Assembly (NCBI RefSeq): GCF_039697315.1
Contig: NZ_CP155619.1
Span: 5,270,001-5,334,000, forward strand
Origin: Pseudomonas abietaniphila
GTDB taxonomy: Bacteria > Pseudomonadota > Gammaproteobacteria > Pseudomonadales > Pseudomonadaceae
DNA: 64,000 bases
Reading direction: 5' to 3'
Both the position numbers and the translations under genes were made by a program. The notes beneath the pieces were generated by a model. The model was not told the origin of the DNA and made no database searches. It was given only the letters and a program-made list of their open reading frames with translations. Positions 25,793 through 33,675 of the stretch are shown piece by piece (position 1 is the stretch's first letter; each line of letters begins with the position of its first letter).

Positions 25793-27250
25793 TCAATTGA
25801 ATCCTGAAACCAACGAACCTTCACGAGGCAGGAACCTGCCTTGTCTTTCACCCTGCGGTTTGCCGCCGGCATAACTCAACTGCCCATTGACCCACACCCC
25901 ATCGATGCCTTCGGCGGCGCGCTTCGGTTCTTTGAAATCGGCGACATCACGAACTGTCTCGGCGTTGAACAGCACCAGATCCGCCCAATAACCCTCACGC
26001 ACGAACCCGCGCTCATGCAGGCCAAAGCGGGTGGCGGTCAGGCCCGTCATCTTGTGCACGGCGGTGTGCAACGGGAACAGTCCCACGTCGCGACTGAAAT
26101 GCCCCAGCACGCGTGGGAAGGCGCCCCACAGGCGTGGGTGCGGGAACGGGTCTTCCGGCAGGCCGTCCGAACCGATCATCGACAGCGGGTGTTTCATGAT
26201 GCGCTGCACGTCCTGCTCGTCCATGCCGTAATACACCGCACCGGCCGGTTGCAGCCTGCGGGCGGCGTCCTCCAGCGACAGATTCCAGTCGGCGGCGATC
26301 TCGGTCAGATCACGGCCGCCCTGATCCGGGTGCGGCGTCGACCAGGTGATGGTGATGCGGTGGGCGTCGGTGACCTGCTTCAAATCCAGCGTCGAGGAAC
26401 TGGCGGCATAGGGATAACAGTCGCAGCCAACGGGATGCGTCAGCGCCGCCTTTTCCAGAGATGCCAATAATTGCGGACTGCGACCCCAGTTGCCGGCGCC
26501 GGCGCATTTAAGGTGGGAGATCACCACCGGCGACCGGGCATGACGGCCGATCGCGAACGCCTCGTCCATCGCTTCCAGCACCGGCTCAAACTCACTGCGC
26601 AGGTGCGTGGTGTACACCGCGCCGAAGTCGGTGAGTTCCTCGGCCAGTTGCTTGACCTCGTCCGTGTCGGCCGAGTAGGCCGAGGCGTAGGCAAGTCCGG
26701 TGGAAAGCCCCAGTGCGCCGTCTTGCAGGCTCTCGCGCAGCTGGTTGCGCATGGCGCTGATCTCGTCGGGCGTGGCCGTGCGGAACAGGTCGTTCAGGTG
26801 GTTGCTGCGTAACGCCGTGTGGCCGACCAGGGCCGCGACGTTGACCGCCGGACGCGCCTTGTCCACGGCGTTGCGATAGTCCATGAAACGCGGATAGGCA
26901 AAGGCTTTGGCAGGACCCAGAAGGTTCATCGGGTCAGGCGGATCACCGGCCAGGGTGACCGGCGAGGCGCTGATCCCGCAGTTGCCGACGATCACCGTGG
27001 TCACACCTTGAGTGATCTTCGGCAGCATGTCCGGGTGACGAATGACCACCGTGTCGTCGTGGGTGTGTACGTCGATGAATCCTGGCGCCAACACCCGACC
27101 GGCGGCGTTGATGTCTTCCTTGGCCGAGACGCCGTTCAGGTCGCCGATGCGCTGAATGCGCCCGTCGCGCAGGGCCACGTCGGCGCGGTAGCCCGGGGTG
27201 TCGCTGCCGTCGATCACCAGCGCGTCGCGAATGATCAGGTCGTAAAGCAT
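25793..27250 (-). CDS. D-aminoacylase / N-acyl-D-amino-acid deacylase
   Basis: This 485-residue amidohydrolase-superfamily enzyme should release D-amino acids from N-acyl-D-amino acids. The metal-binding GFIDVHTHDD lies near residue 60. Family residues follow in VIVGNCGIS (Cys ligand), TTHLRSE (His), SHLKCAG (His) and IGSDGLPEDPFPHPR (Asp). The C-terminal beta-sandwich ends ADLVLFNAETVRD...GVWVNGQ. It is the last gene of a three-gene run with an RpiR regulator (3 bases upstream) and a GntP transporter. That suggests uptake and cleavage of an N-acylated or D-configured compound. Confidence 0.85.
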   Translation of the reverse strand: MLYDLIIRDALVIDGSDTPGYRADVALRDGRIQRIGDLNGVSAKEDINAAGRVLAPGFIDVHTHDDTVVIRHPDMLPKITQGVTTVIVGNCGISASPVTLAGDPPDPMNLLGPAKAFAYPRFMDYRNAVDKARPAVNVAALVGHTALRSNHLNDLFRTATPDEISAMRNQLRESLQDGALGLSTGLAYASAYSADTDEVKQLAEELTDFGAVYTTHLRSEFEPVLEAMDEAFAIGRHARSPVVISHLKCAGAGNWGRSPQLLASLEKAALTHPVGCDCYPYAASSSTLDLKQVTDAHRITITWSTPHPDQGGRDLTEIAADWNLSLEDAARRLQPAGAVYYGMDEQDVQRIMKHPLSMIGSDGLPEDPFPHPRLWGAFPRVLGHFSRDVGLFPLHTAVHKMTGLTATRFGLHERGFVREGYWADLVLFNAETVRDVADFKEPKRAAEGIDGVWVNGQLSYAGGKPQGERQGRFLPREGSLVSGFN

Positions 27251-27253
27251 GAT

Positions 27254-28114
27254 TCAGTCTCCAAGCGGCAGGCCGTCGTCGCCGCCGCGGTAATCATCGA
27301 GGGCCAGCTTGATGCGCCGCAGCCGCTCCTGATTGTCATCCGGGGCGATCAGCGCAAGCTCGGTGGCGAGCACGTCGATGGTCAGCAGCATGCCGTAGCG
27401 CGCTGCCGTGGGTTTATAGATGAAATTGGTTTCGGCGATCTGCAACGGCAGCACCACGTCGGCGAGGCCGGCCAGCGGAGAGTCGGGCAGGGTGATCGCC
27501 ACGGTCTTCGCGCCGTAACTGCGCGCCAGGGTCACGGCATCGAGCAGCTCGGGCGTGCGACCGCTCAATGAACAGACAATCAGGCTGTGATCCGGACCGA
27601 GGGTGGCGGCGATCAGGCGCATCATCACCGGATCGCGGCTGGCAGCGATGGGGTAGCCGAGGCGCACCAGGCGGGTCTGCAATTCTTCGCTGCACAGACT
27701 GGAACAGCCGCCCATGCCAAAGCTGTGAATCATGCGTGCCGGGGTCAGCAGGGCGACGGCCGCCTTGAAGCGCGCGTCGTCGAACCCGGCCAGATGCTGG
27801 CGCAGCGTCGACTCGATATCGCCGACGATCTGGGTGAAAAATGCCGATTGCTCGGGCGCTTGTTCCGGATTGAGAAAACGTGTGCCAACGCCGCTGGCTT
27901 GCGCCAATTGCAGGCGCAAATCCCGCAGATCCTTGCAGCCAATCGAGCGGGCGAACCGCGATAGCGTGGCGCTGCTGACCTCGGCGCGCGCGGCCAGCTC
28001 GTCGAGGCTGGCGCTGGCGCAGAACGCAACGTCGCTGAGAATCAGTCGGGCGATGCGGCCTTCACCCGCGCTGAACGAATCCTGGCGAGCGCGGATCTGG
28101 TAAAGGATGTCCAC
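27254..28114 (-). CDS. RpiR-family transcriptional regulator
   Basis: The 286-residue protein has the RpiR layout. The N-terminal HTH (residues about 1-78) shows SFSAGEGRIARLILSDV, SLDELAARAEVSSATLSRFARSIG and CKDLRDLRLQLAQA. A SIS sugar-phosphate-type domain follows (about 120-250) with SFGMGGCSSLCSEEL, SLIVCSLSGRTPELLDAV and AKTVAITLPDSPLAGLADVVLPL. The start is a GTG directly after the TGA of the upstream transporter. RpiR proteins normally sense phosphorylated sugars or amino sugars. Being inside the D-aminoacylase operon suggests it controls that operon and senses a related ligand. Confidence 0.88.
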   Translation of the reverse strand: MDILYQIRARQDSFSAGEGRIARLILSDVAFCASASLDELAARAEVSSATLSRFARSIGCKDLRDLRLQLAQASGVGTRFLNPEQAPEQSAFFTQIVGDIESTLRQHLAGFDDARFKAAVALLTPARMIHSFGMGGCSSLCSEELQTRLVRLGYPIAASRDPVMMRLIAATLGPDHSLIVCSLSGRTPELLDAVTLARSYGAKTVAITLPDSPLAGLADVVLPLQIAETNFIYKPTAARYGMLLTIDVLATELALIAPDDNQERLRRIKLALDDYRGGDDGLPLGD

Positions 28115-29464
28115 TCAGATCACCTGGGCCAGGCCGAGGGTGAAGATGAACGCGATGACGGAAATCAGCGTTTCCAGCACGGTCCAGGTCTTGAAGGTTT
28201 GCGCCACGGTCATGTTGAAGTATTCCTTGATCAGCCAGAAGCCGCCGTCGTTGACGTGAGAAAAGATCACCGAGCCCGCGCCGGTGGCCAGCACCAGCAG
28301 TTCCGGATGCGGATAGCCCAGCCCCATCGCGACAGGGGCAACGATGCCTGAAGCGGTGGTCATGGCCACGGTCGCCGAACCCGTCGCCACGCGCATCAAT
28401 GCGGCGAACAGCCAGCCCATCAGCAGCGGCGACAGGTGGAAGTCCTGGGCCAGGCTGACGATCTCGTTGGTCACGCCACTGTCCACCAGAATCCGGTTCA
28501 AGCCACCGCCCGCGCCGACCAGCAAGGTGATGCTCGCCGTTGGTGCGAGGCATTCCTGGGTGAATTTGAGGATCGCGTCACGGTTGAAGCCCTGTGCGAT
28601 GCCCAAGGTCCAGAAGCTTAGCAAGGTCGCCAGCAACAGGGCGATCACCGAATTGCCGATAAACAACAGGAAGCTGTTGAACGCGCTGCCAGGCGTGGAG
28701 ATCAAGTTGGCCCAGCCACCGAGCAGCATCAGCAACACCGGCAGCAGGATGGTGGTCATGGTGATGGCGAAGCCCGGCAATTGCTTGCGCGGCTCGCGGT
28801 CCAGAAACTGCTTGGCCAGCGGGTTTTCGTCGGGCAGCTGAATGTGCGGCACGATGAACTTCGCGTAGAGCGGACCGGCAATGATCGCGGTCGGAATCCC
28901 GATGAGGATGGCGTAGAACAGCGTCTGACCGACTGAAGCCTGATAGGCCTGCACTGCCAGCATCGCCGCAGGGTGCGGCGGAACCAGTGCGTGCACTACC
29001 GACAAACCGGCGACCATCGGCAGGCCGACCATGAGGATCGAGACACCCACCCGGCGCGCGACCGTAAAGGCGATGGGCACGAGGAGAACGAAGCCGACTT
29101 CGAAAAACAGCGGCAGTCCCACCAGGAACGCGATGCAGACCATCGCCCAGTGGGCGTTGCGCTCGCCGAAGCGGTCGATCAGCGTGCGCGCCACCTGCTC
29201 GGCGCCGCCGGACTCGGCCATCATTTTGCCGAGCATGGTGCCCAACGCCACGACCAGCGCGATGTGCCCCAGTGTCTTGCCGACGCCACCTTCATAGGAA
29301 CTGACCACCGAGGTGGCAGGCATTCCGGCCACCAGGGCCAGGCCCACTGAAACGAGGGTGATGACGACGAACGGGTTAAGGCGAAAACGCGCAATCAGGA
29401 CGATCAGGGCGATGATCGCGATGGCGGCGTAGACCAGAAGAGAAAGACCGGTAGACGGTGGCAT
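28115..29464 (-). CDS. GntP-family permease
   Basis: This is a 449-residue integral membrane transporter of the GntP family and a paralogue of the gluconate transporter at 8778-10130. It shows LGTMLGKMMAESGGAEQVAR, FFEVGFVLLVPIAF, VHALVPPHPAAMLA and FSHVNDGGFWLIKEYFN. GntP-family members carry gluconate, fructuronate, D-serine and related small acids. The downstream RpiR regulator and D-aminoacylase point to an acylated or D-amino acid rather than gluconate. It is the first gene of its run. Confidence 0.85.
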   Translation of the reverse strand: MPPSTGLSLLVYAAIAIIALIVLIARFRLNPFVVITLVSVGLALVAGMPATSVVSSYEGGVGKTLGHIALVVALGTMLGKMMAESGGAEQVARTLIDRFGERNAHWAMVCIAFLVGLPLFFEVGFVLLVPIAFTVARRVGVSILMVGLPMVAGLSVVHALVPPHPAAMLAVQAYQASVGQTLFYAILIGIPTAIIAGPLYAKFIVPHIQLPDENPLAKQFLDREPRKQLPGFAITMTTILLPVLLMLLGGWANLISTPGSAFNSFLLFIGNSVIALLLATLLSFWTLGIAQGFNRDAILKFTQECLAPTASITLLVGAGGGLNRILVDSGVTNEIVSLAQDFHLSPLLMGWLFAALMRVATGSATVAMTTASGIVAPVAMGLGYPHPELLVLATGAGSVIFSHVNDGGFWLIKEYFNMTVAQTFKTWTVLETLISVIAFIFTLGLAQVI

Positions 29465-29640
29465 GCAACGGTTCCTTGCAGAGAAAGAGGGAGGTCAGGC
29501 TTGGCGAAAGGAGGTCAGTCCCTGCGCAGGCAAGCGGTGAAAACAATCTCGGCAGTGGGTGTTGCAGAAGGCGCGCACGGCAAAGCGGGGGTCGAAAAAC
29601 GACGATCACAGGCAGGCATTATTGTTATCTCTGATTTCGT

Positions 29641-29699
29641 GATGAAAATTAAATTACACGAAAACGTATAGAAATATCAATTTATGAAAATTAATTTCT
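29641..29699. promoter_or_regulatory. A+T-rich operator-like region before the GntP/RpiR/D-aminoacylase operon
   Basis: Two related A+T-rich near-palindromes occur: GATGAAAATTAAATTACAC (29641-29659) and ATGAAAATTAATTTCT (29684-29699). The GAAAATTAA core and TTACA end resemble operators of RpiR-family regulators such as HexR (TGTAATTAAATTACA). They lie 180-240 bases before the transporter start, so they may serve either this operon or the gene at 29719. Confidence 0.45.
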
Positions 29700-29718
29700 T
29701 GCGTGATTAGCGCAGGGG

Positions 29719-30699
29719 TCATCCCGCGCTGAACCGCTCGCGGTACGCCTGTGGCGTCACCGACACCGCGCGCAGAAAGCTTCGGCGCAGCGTCTCTTCC
29801 GTGCCAAAGCCGCACCGGTCGGCGATCCGTTTGATCGGTAACGCACTGTCGCCCAACAAGCGCCGGGCGGCTTCAACGCGTAACTGTTCGATGGCGCGTG
29901 CTGGCGTGTTTCCCGTATGCGCGCGGTAATGCCGGACGAAGCTACGCTCGCTCATACCCACCTGAGCGGCGAGGGTCGCAACGGAAAGGTCGCTTGCAAG
30001 GTTGTCGAGAATCCAGGCGTGAAGGTCGCCAAAGCGGCTGTCCTGTCCACGCGTGGCCTGTTGCATCGACAGCGCGGTGCTGAACTGGGACTGGCCACCG
30101 GGCCGCTTGAGAAACACCACCAGGTCGCGCGCCACGGCGAGGGCGATGTTTCGGCCAAGGTCGGCTTCGACCATCGCCAGCGCCAGGTCGATACCGGCCG
30201 TGACACCGGCCGAGGTCCACAGCGCTTCCTCGTTGATGAAGATCGGTTCCGGATCGACCTGCAGTGCTGGATAACGCCGGGCCAGTTCGTCGCAGCTGTC
30301 CCAGTGGGTCACCACCCGATGCCCGTCGAGCACACCCGCTTCGGCCAGCATGAACGCGCCCGTGCAGACCGATGCCACCCGTCTCGCGCTCGCGGCCTGT
30401 GCACGCACCCAGTGCAGCAAACCTTGATCGAGCAACGCGGTGTGTACGCCCCGGCCGCCGGCGATGATCAACGTATCCGACGCTGTATCCGGCAATGGAT
30501 GGGTGTGCAGACCCAGGCCCGCCGACGAGACCACGCTGCCTTCCTGTTTGGCGATAACGATGGGTGAGTAAGGCGCTGGCAGATTGTTCTCCAGCATCTG
30601 CACGTTCGCTGACGCGAAGACTTGCAACGGGCCGCTGACGTCGAGCAATTGCACGTTGGGGAACGCCAGAATGTGGATGGGTCTGGGCTGGTCGGACAT
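29719..30699 (-). CDS. GlxA-type AraC-family regulator
   Basis: The 326-residue protein joins an N-terminal DJ-1/PfpI-like domain to a C-terminal AraC helix-turn-helix. The first domain (residues about 8-175) shows FPNVQLLDVSGPLQVF, LIIAGGRGVHTAL, and VCTGAFMLAEAGVLDGHRVVTHW with the nucleophile-position Cys. The HTH part (about 225-322) shows LSVATLAAQVGMSERSFVRHYRAHTGNTPA and IKRIADRCGFGTEETLRRSF. Such regulators often control amine or nitrile catabolism. It diverges from the isonitrile hydratase gene, also a DJ-1/PfpI protein, which is a plausible target. Confidence 0.88.
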   Translation of the reverse strand: MSDQPRPIHILAFPNVQLLDVSGPLQVFASANVQMLENNLPAPYSPIVIAKQEGSVVSSAGLGLHTHPLPDTASDTLIIAGGRGVHTALLDQGLLHWVRAQAASARRVASVCTGAFMLAEAGVLDGHRVVTHWDSCDELARRYPALQVDPEPIFINEEALWTSAGVTAGIDLALAMVEADLGRNIALAVARDLVVFLKRPGGQSQFSTALSMQQATRGQDSRFGDLHAWILDNLASDLSVATLAAQVGMSERSFVRHYRAHTGNTPARAIEQLRVEAARRLLGDSALPIKRIADRCGFGTEETLRRSFLRAVSVTPQAYRERFSAG

Positions 30700-30810
30700 G
30701 GCGCGCCTCGACGGAAAGGGTTGGCGGAAATTGTGGGTGTTATGGCGTATCCGCCAGAGCGTATCTGGCTACAGTGGATTCGTCCAATTGACCTCACTCA
30801 GGAGCACCCC

Positions 30811-31491
30811 ATGACTCTGCATATCGGTTTGCTGGTATTTCCCAAGGTTCAGCAACTGGACCTGACCGGTCCCTACGACGTTTTCGCCACCATGCCTGGT
30901 GTCACGGTGCATCTGGTCTGGAAAAACCTCGACCCTCTGCAGTCCAGCAGCAACCTGACATTGACGCCGACCTGCACGTTCGACGACAGCCCTGACTTCG
31001 ACGTGATCTGTGTGCCGGGTGGCGTCGGCGTGGACGCCCTGATGGAAGACGCCGAAACGCTGGCCTTCATCCGGCAGCAGGCCGCGAATGCCCAGTACGT
31101 GACGTCGGTCTGTACCGGCGCGTTGGTCCTTGGCGCTGCGGGGTTGCTGGAAGGCAAGCGCGCAACGACTCACTGGGCGTCCCATGGTTTGCTGGAAAAG
31201 TTCGGGGCGATCCCGGTCCAGGAACGGGTCGTTCGCGACGGTAACCTGATGACCGGCGGCGGCGTGACCGCGGGCATTGATTTCGCCTTGACGTTGATCA
31301 GCGAAATCTTCGACGCAGACACATCCCAGACCATTCAACTGCAGCTGGAATACGCCCCCGCGCCACCGTTCGATGCCGGTCGCCCGGATACAGCGCCTGC
31401 CCGCGTGCTGGCGATTGCCACGGAGCGGGCAACGCCGGGATTGGTGGCACGTCGGCAGATTGTCGAGCGGGTGACAGCGGGCCGTCGTTAA
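30811..31491 (+). CDS. inhA: Isonitrile hydratase-like DJ-1/PfpI protein
   Basis: This 226-residue protein strongly resembles Pseudomonas isonitrile hydratase (InhA), which hydrates isonitriles to N-substituted formamides. Features are MTLHIGLLVFPKVQQLDLTG, DVICVPGGVGVDALMED, and YVTSVCTGALVLGAAGLLEG with the catalytic Cys in the nucleophile elbow. KRATTHWASH and DGNLMTGGGVTAGIDFAL follow. The ATG at 30811 has CAGGAG seven bases before it; the longer upstream frame is rejected. Its stop overlaps the convergent TetR gene's stop in TTAA. Activity could also be that of a general DJ-1 hydratase. Confidence 0.82.
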   Translation: MTLHIGLLVFPKVQQLDLTGPYDVFATMPGVTVHLVWKNLDPLQSSSNLTLTPTCTFDDSPDFDVICVPGGVGVDALMEDAETLAFIRQQAANAQYVTSVCTGALVLGAAGLLEGKRATTHWASHGLLEKFGAIPVQERVVRDGNLMTGGGVTAGIDFALTLISEIFDADTSQTIQLQLEYAPAPPFDAGRPDTAPARVLAIATERATPGLVARRQIVERVTAGRR

Positions 31492-32117
31492 GCCTGCGAG
31501 CACGCGGCGGGGATTTCGTACCAGCACAAGAACAGGTCCAGTGCCGATTCCACCACAGACACCTGCTCTTCGGGTGTCAGCAGCGGTTTATTGAGGGTGA
31601 CTTGCGGCCAGAAGGCGAAGGCCTTGAGCAGCGCGTGAATCTGTGACGCGGCAAAACCGGGTTCGACGGCCTTGAGGCGGCCGTCCTGCTGGGCGCCGCG
31701 GACCCAGACCGTGAACGTCTCCTCTCGCTCGTTCAGACGGTTGACCCACGCCTGAGCGCGCTCCGGGGAGTGAATGGTCGCGCCGATGGCGACGCGCGCC
31801 AGGTCGATGAAATTGCTGTCGCCGAGGGTCTTCATCTTGGCGTCGAGCAAGTCGCGCAACTGGTCGCGCAACGGCAGGGCGGGGCGGTAGATCGCTTCGG
31901 GCTGTGCGGTGGCGCTGGCCCACAGGCGCTGAAGCATCTCGGCAAATAGCTCTTCCTTGCTCGGGAAATGGTTGTACACCGTGCGCTTGGAGACTTCGGC
32001 CCGTGCCGCGATGCGGTCCATGCTGGTGACCTCGAAACCGTTGTCGCGGAATTCGGCAATCGCCGCCATCACAATGGCTTCACGTTTTCGGTCGGTCAGT
32101 CGCAGGGGAGCAGTCAT
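31488..32117 (-). CDS. TetR/AcrR-family regulator
   Basis: The 209-residue regulator has a typical TetR N-terminal HTH at residues about 8-55 (KREAIVMAAIAEFRDNGFEVTSMDRIAARAEVSKRTVYNHFPSKEELF). A helical ligand-binding C-terminus follows (FIDLARVAIGATIHSPERAQ). The Met at 32117 (MTAPLRLTDRKR) is used; an upstream in-frame extension would run through the operator palindrome. It diverges from a metallo-beta-lactamase-fold hydrolase, with ACTACACTGTGTAGT between them. It is likely an autorepressor that also controls that hydrolase. Confidence 0.85.
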   Translation of the reverse strand: MTAPLRLTDRKREAIVMAAIAEFRDNGFEVTSMDRIAARAEVSKRTVYNHFPSKEELFAEMLQRLWASATAQPEAIYRPALPLRDQLRDLLDAKMKTLGDSNFIDLARVAIGATIHSPERAQAWVNRLNEREETFTVWVRGAQQDGRLKAVEPGFAASQIHALLKAFAFWPQVTLNKPLLTPEEQVSVVESALDLFLCWYEIPAACSQA

Positions 32118-32213
32118 GGCATCGCTTCTAAAGGTATACGCAGGCCGGGGAAATCCCGAGAAGAAAATTACACCGGGCAGTTTACTTCTCTTTGACGATC
32201 GTGCAAGCTTGAA

Positions 32214-32228
32214 ACTACACTGTGTAGT
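32214..32228. promoter_or_regulatory. Predicted TetR operator
   Basis: ACTACACTGTGTAGT is a perfect palindrome around one central base, in the 219-base divergent gap between the TetR gene and the hydrolase gene. The flanks (TTGAAACTACAC / GTGTAGTGTAAAACAC) look like overlapping promoter elements. Confidence 0.7.
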
Positions 32229-32336
32229 GTAAAACACTGTTACAACTTGCCGCTTACTTCTTTCCGTCGTATGCAACATTCTGCAATGCGTCCGCCCTTG
32301 CAGAAACCTCCACCCGTTTCATGGAGTCAGCACCTC

Positions 32337-33434
32337 ATGGCCTCGATCGAAAAAAACCTCGATAACGCTTCCTCGTTGCCCGTTCTGTCCCGGCAAGAGG
32401 GCCGCTATCTCAATCACAAGCCGATGAAGCGCTCCGGGTTTCTCAAGACAGTGCGCATCTTCTGGAACGCGATGGTCAATAAGCCCCGCCACACCCGTCC
32501 TGTGGGTGAGATTCCGGTTCAACCGCTGTCGCGTCAGCAATTGCTCGCGGCCCCGAACAACACGGTGTATCGCCTGGGCCATTCAACGGTGTTGCTGAAG
32601 CTGCGCAATCAGTATTTCCTGACTGATCCAGTCTTCGCCGAACGGGCGTCGCCGATTCAATGGGCCGGCCCCCAGCGTTTCCACCAGCCGCCGATCAGCC
32701 TGGAAGACCTGCCGCCCCTTAAGGCTGTGATCCTGTCGCACAATCATTACGACCACCTCGATCACATGACCATTCAGGTGCTCAAGGACAAAGCCGAGCA
32801 CTTCATCGCGCCTCTGGGTGTGGGCGATACGTTGATCAAGTGGGGTGTGGACGCGAAGAAGGTTCAGCAGTTGAACTGGTGGGAGTCGACCGAAATTCAT
32901 GGCATTCGCTTTGTCGCAACGCCCGCGCAGCACTTTTCAGGACGCAGCTTCAGCGACGGTAATCAAACGCTGTGGTGTTCGTGGGTGATGATCGATGGTG
33001 ACCAACGGATTTTTTTCAGCGGGGACACCGGTTATCACAGCGGTTTCAAACTGATCGGCGAGCAATACGGCCCCTTCGACCTGACGCTGATGGAAACCGG
33101 CGCCTACAACGTTGACTGGCCGGATGTGCATATGCAGCCGGAAGAAACCTTGCAGGCGCACATCGACGTTCGCGGTAAATGGCTGCTGCCGATCCACAAC
33201 GGAACGTTCGACCTGGCGATGCACGCCTGGCACGAGCCATTCGACCGTATCCTGGCGCTGGCCTGGGATCGCAGCATCTCGATCACCACGCCGGAAATGG
33301 GCCAGCCGTTCTACCTCCAGTACCCCAGCCGCGGCGAGGCATGGTGGATGAAGGTCGAGAAGGCCGTTGAATCCGAGGCGCCACGTCGCCGCGGTCGTCG
33401 CTGCGATCGGCAGCAGGCCACCAGTCGAGGTTAA
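32337..33434 (+). CDS. MBL-fold metallo-hydrolase (NAPE-PLD/UlaG-like)
   Basis: The 365-residue protein has the metallo-beta-lactamase fold. The HxHxDH motif appears as SHNHYDHLD with His135, His137, Asp139 and His140. Further metal ligands lie in PAQHFSGRSF, FFSGDTGYHSGF and the final LLPIHNGTFDLAMHAWHEP. The arrangement, with a GDTGYH Asp and late His, matches the group of N-acyl-phosphatidylethanolamine phospholipase D and related bacterial hydrolases. The start at 32337 has GGAG ten bases upstream; earlier in-frame Met codons lie in non-conserved sequence. The divergent TetR gene is its likely regulator. The substrate is unknown. Confidence 0.85.
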   Translation: MASIEKNLDNASSLPVLSRQEGRYLNHKPMKRSGFLKTVRIFWNAMVNKPRHTRPVGEIPVQPLSRQQLLAAPNNTVYRLGHSTVLLKLRNQYFLTDPVFAERASPIQWAGPQRFHQPPISLEDLPPLKAVILSHNHYDHLDHMTIQVLKDKAEHFIAPLGVGDTLIKWGVDAKKVQQLNWWESTEIHGIRFVATPAQHFSGRSFSDGNQTLWCSWVMIDGDQRIFFSGDTGYHSGFKLIGEQYGPFDLTLMETGAYNVDWPDVHMQPEETLQAHIDVRGKWLLPIHNGTFDLAMHAWHEPFDRILALAWDRSISITTPEMGQPFYLQYPSRGEAWWMKVEKAVESEAPRRRGRRCDRQQATSRG

Positions 33435-33443
33435 TGGCCGGGA

Positions 33444-33611
33444 TCAGGGTTTGTTGCGATTCTGATCCCGATCCTGTTCGCTGCCATCTGGCTGGGCCGG
33501 GTGGCGGGGCTGTTCACCCTGCTGGTTGGCCTGCTTGTGCTGCTCGCCCACTTTCCCGGCATTTTCCGGCTGGTGGTCCAGGTCTTCACGGCTGGATTCT
33601 TTGGGCATCAT
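33444..33611 (-). CDS. Small hydrophilic protein, 55 aa
   Basis: The frame begins MMPKESSREDLDHQPENAGK and ends QDRDQNRNKP. It is extremely polar, rich in Gln, Asn, Asp, Glu and Pro, with no hydrophobic segment, and is probably disordered. TGGAGAACAC directly before the first ATG is a strong ribosome site. The opposite strand has a hydrophobic frame here but no start, which is the expected mirror of a hydrophilic gene. It lies between the convergent hydrolase gene and the Rieske-flavoprotein gene on its own strand. The family is not recognised; stress-related disordered proteins of similar make-up are common in Pseudomonas. Confidence 0.6.
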   Translation of the reverse strand: MMPKESSREDLDHQPENAGKVGEQHKQANQQGEQPRHPAQPDGSEQDRDQNRNKP

Positions 33612-33675
33612 GTGTTCTCCATTATTAACAGTTGAGCTGAAAGCGCGCGGCCCCAGTGGCTGTGGCCTGCGCCGT

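Noticed and set aside
33434..33628. 64-codon plus-strand frame after the metallo-hydrolase
   Set aside because: It overlaps the better supported minus-strand 55-aa gene and has no ribosome site.
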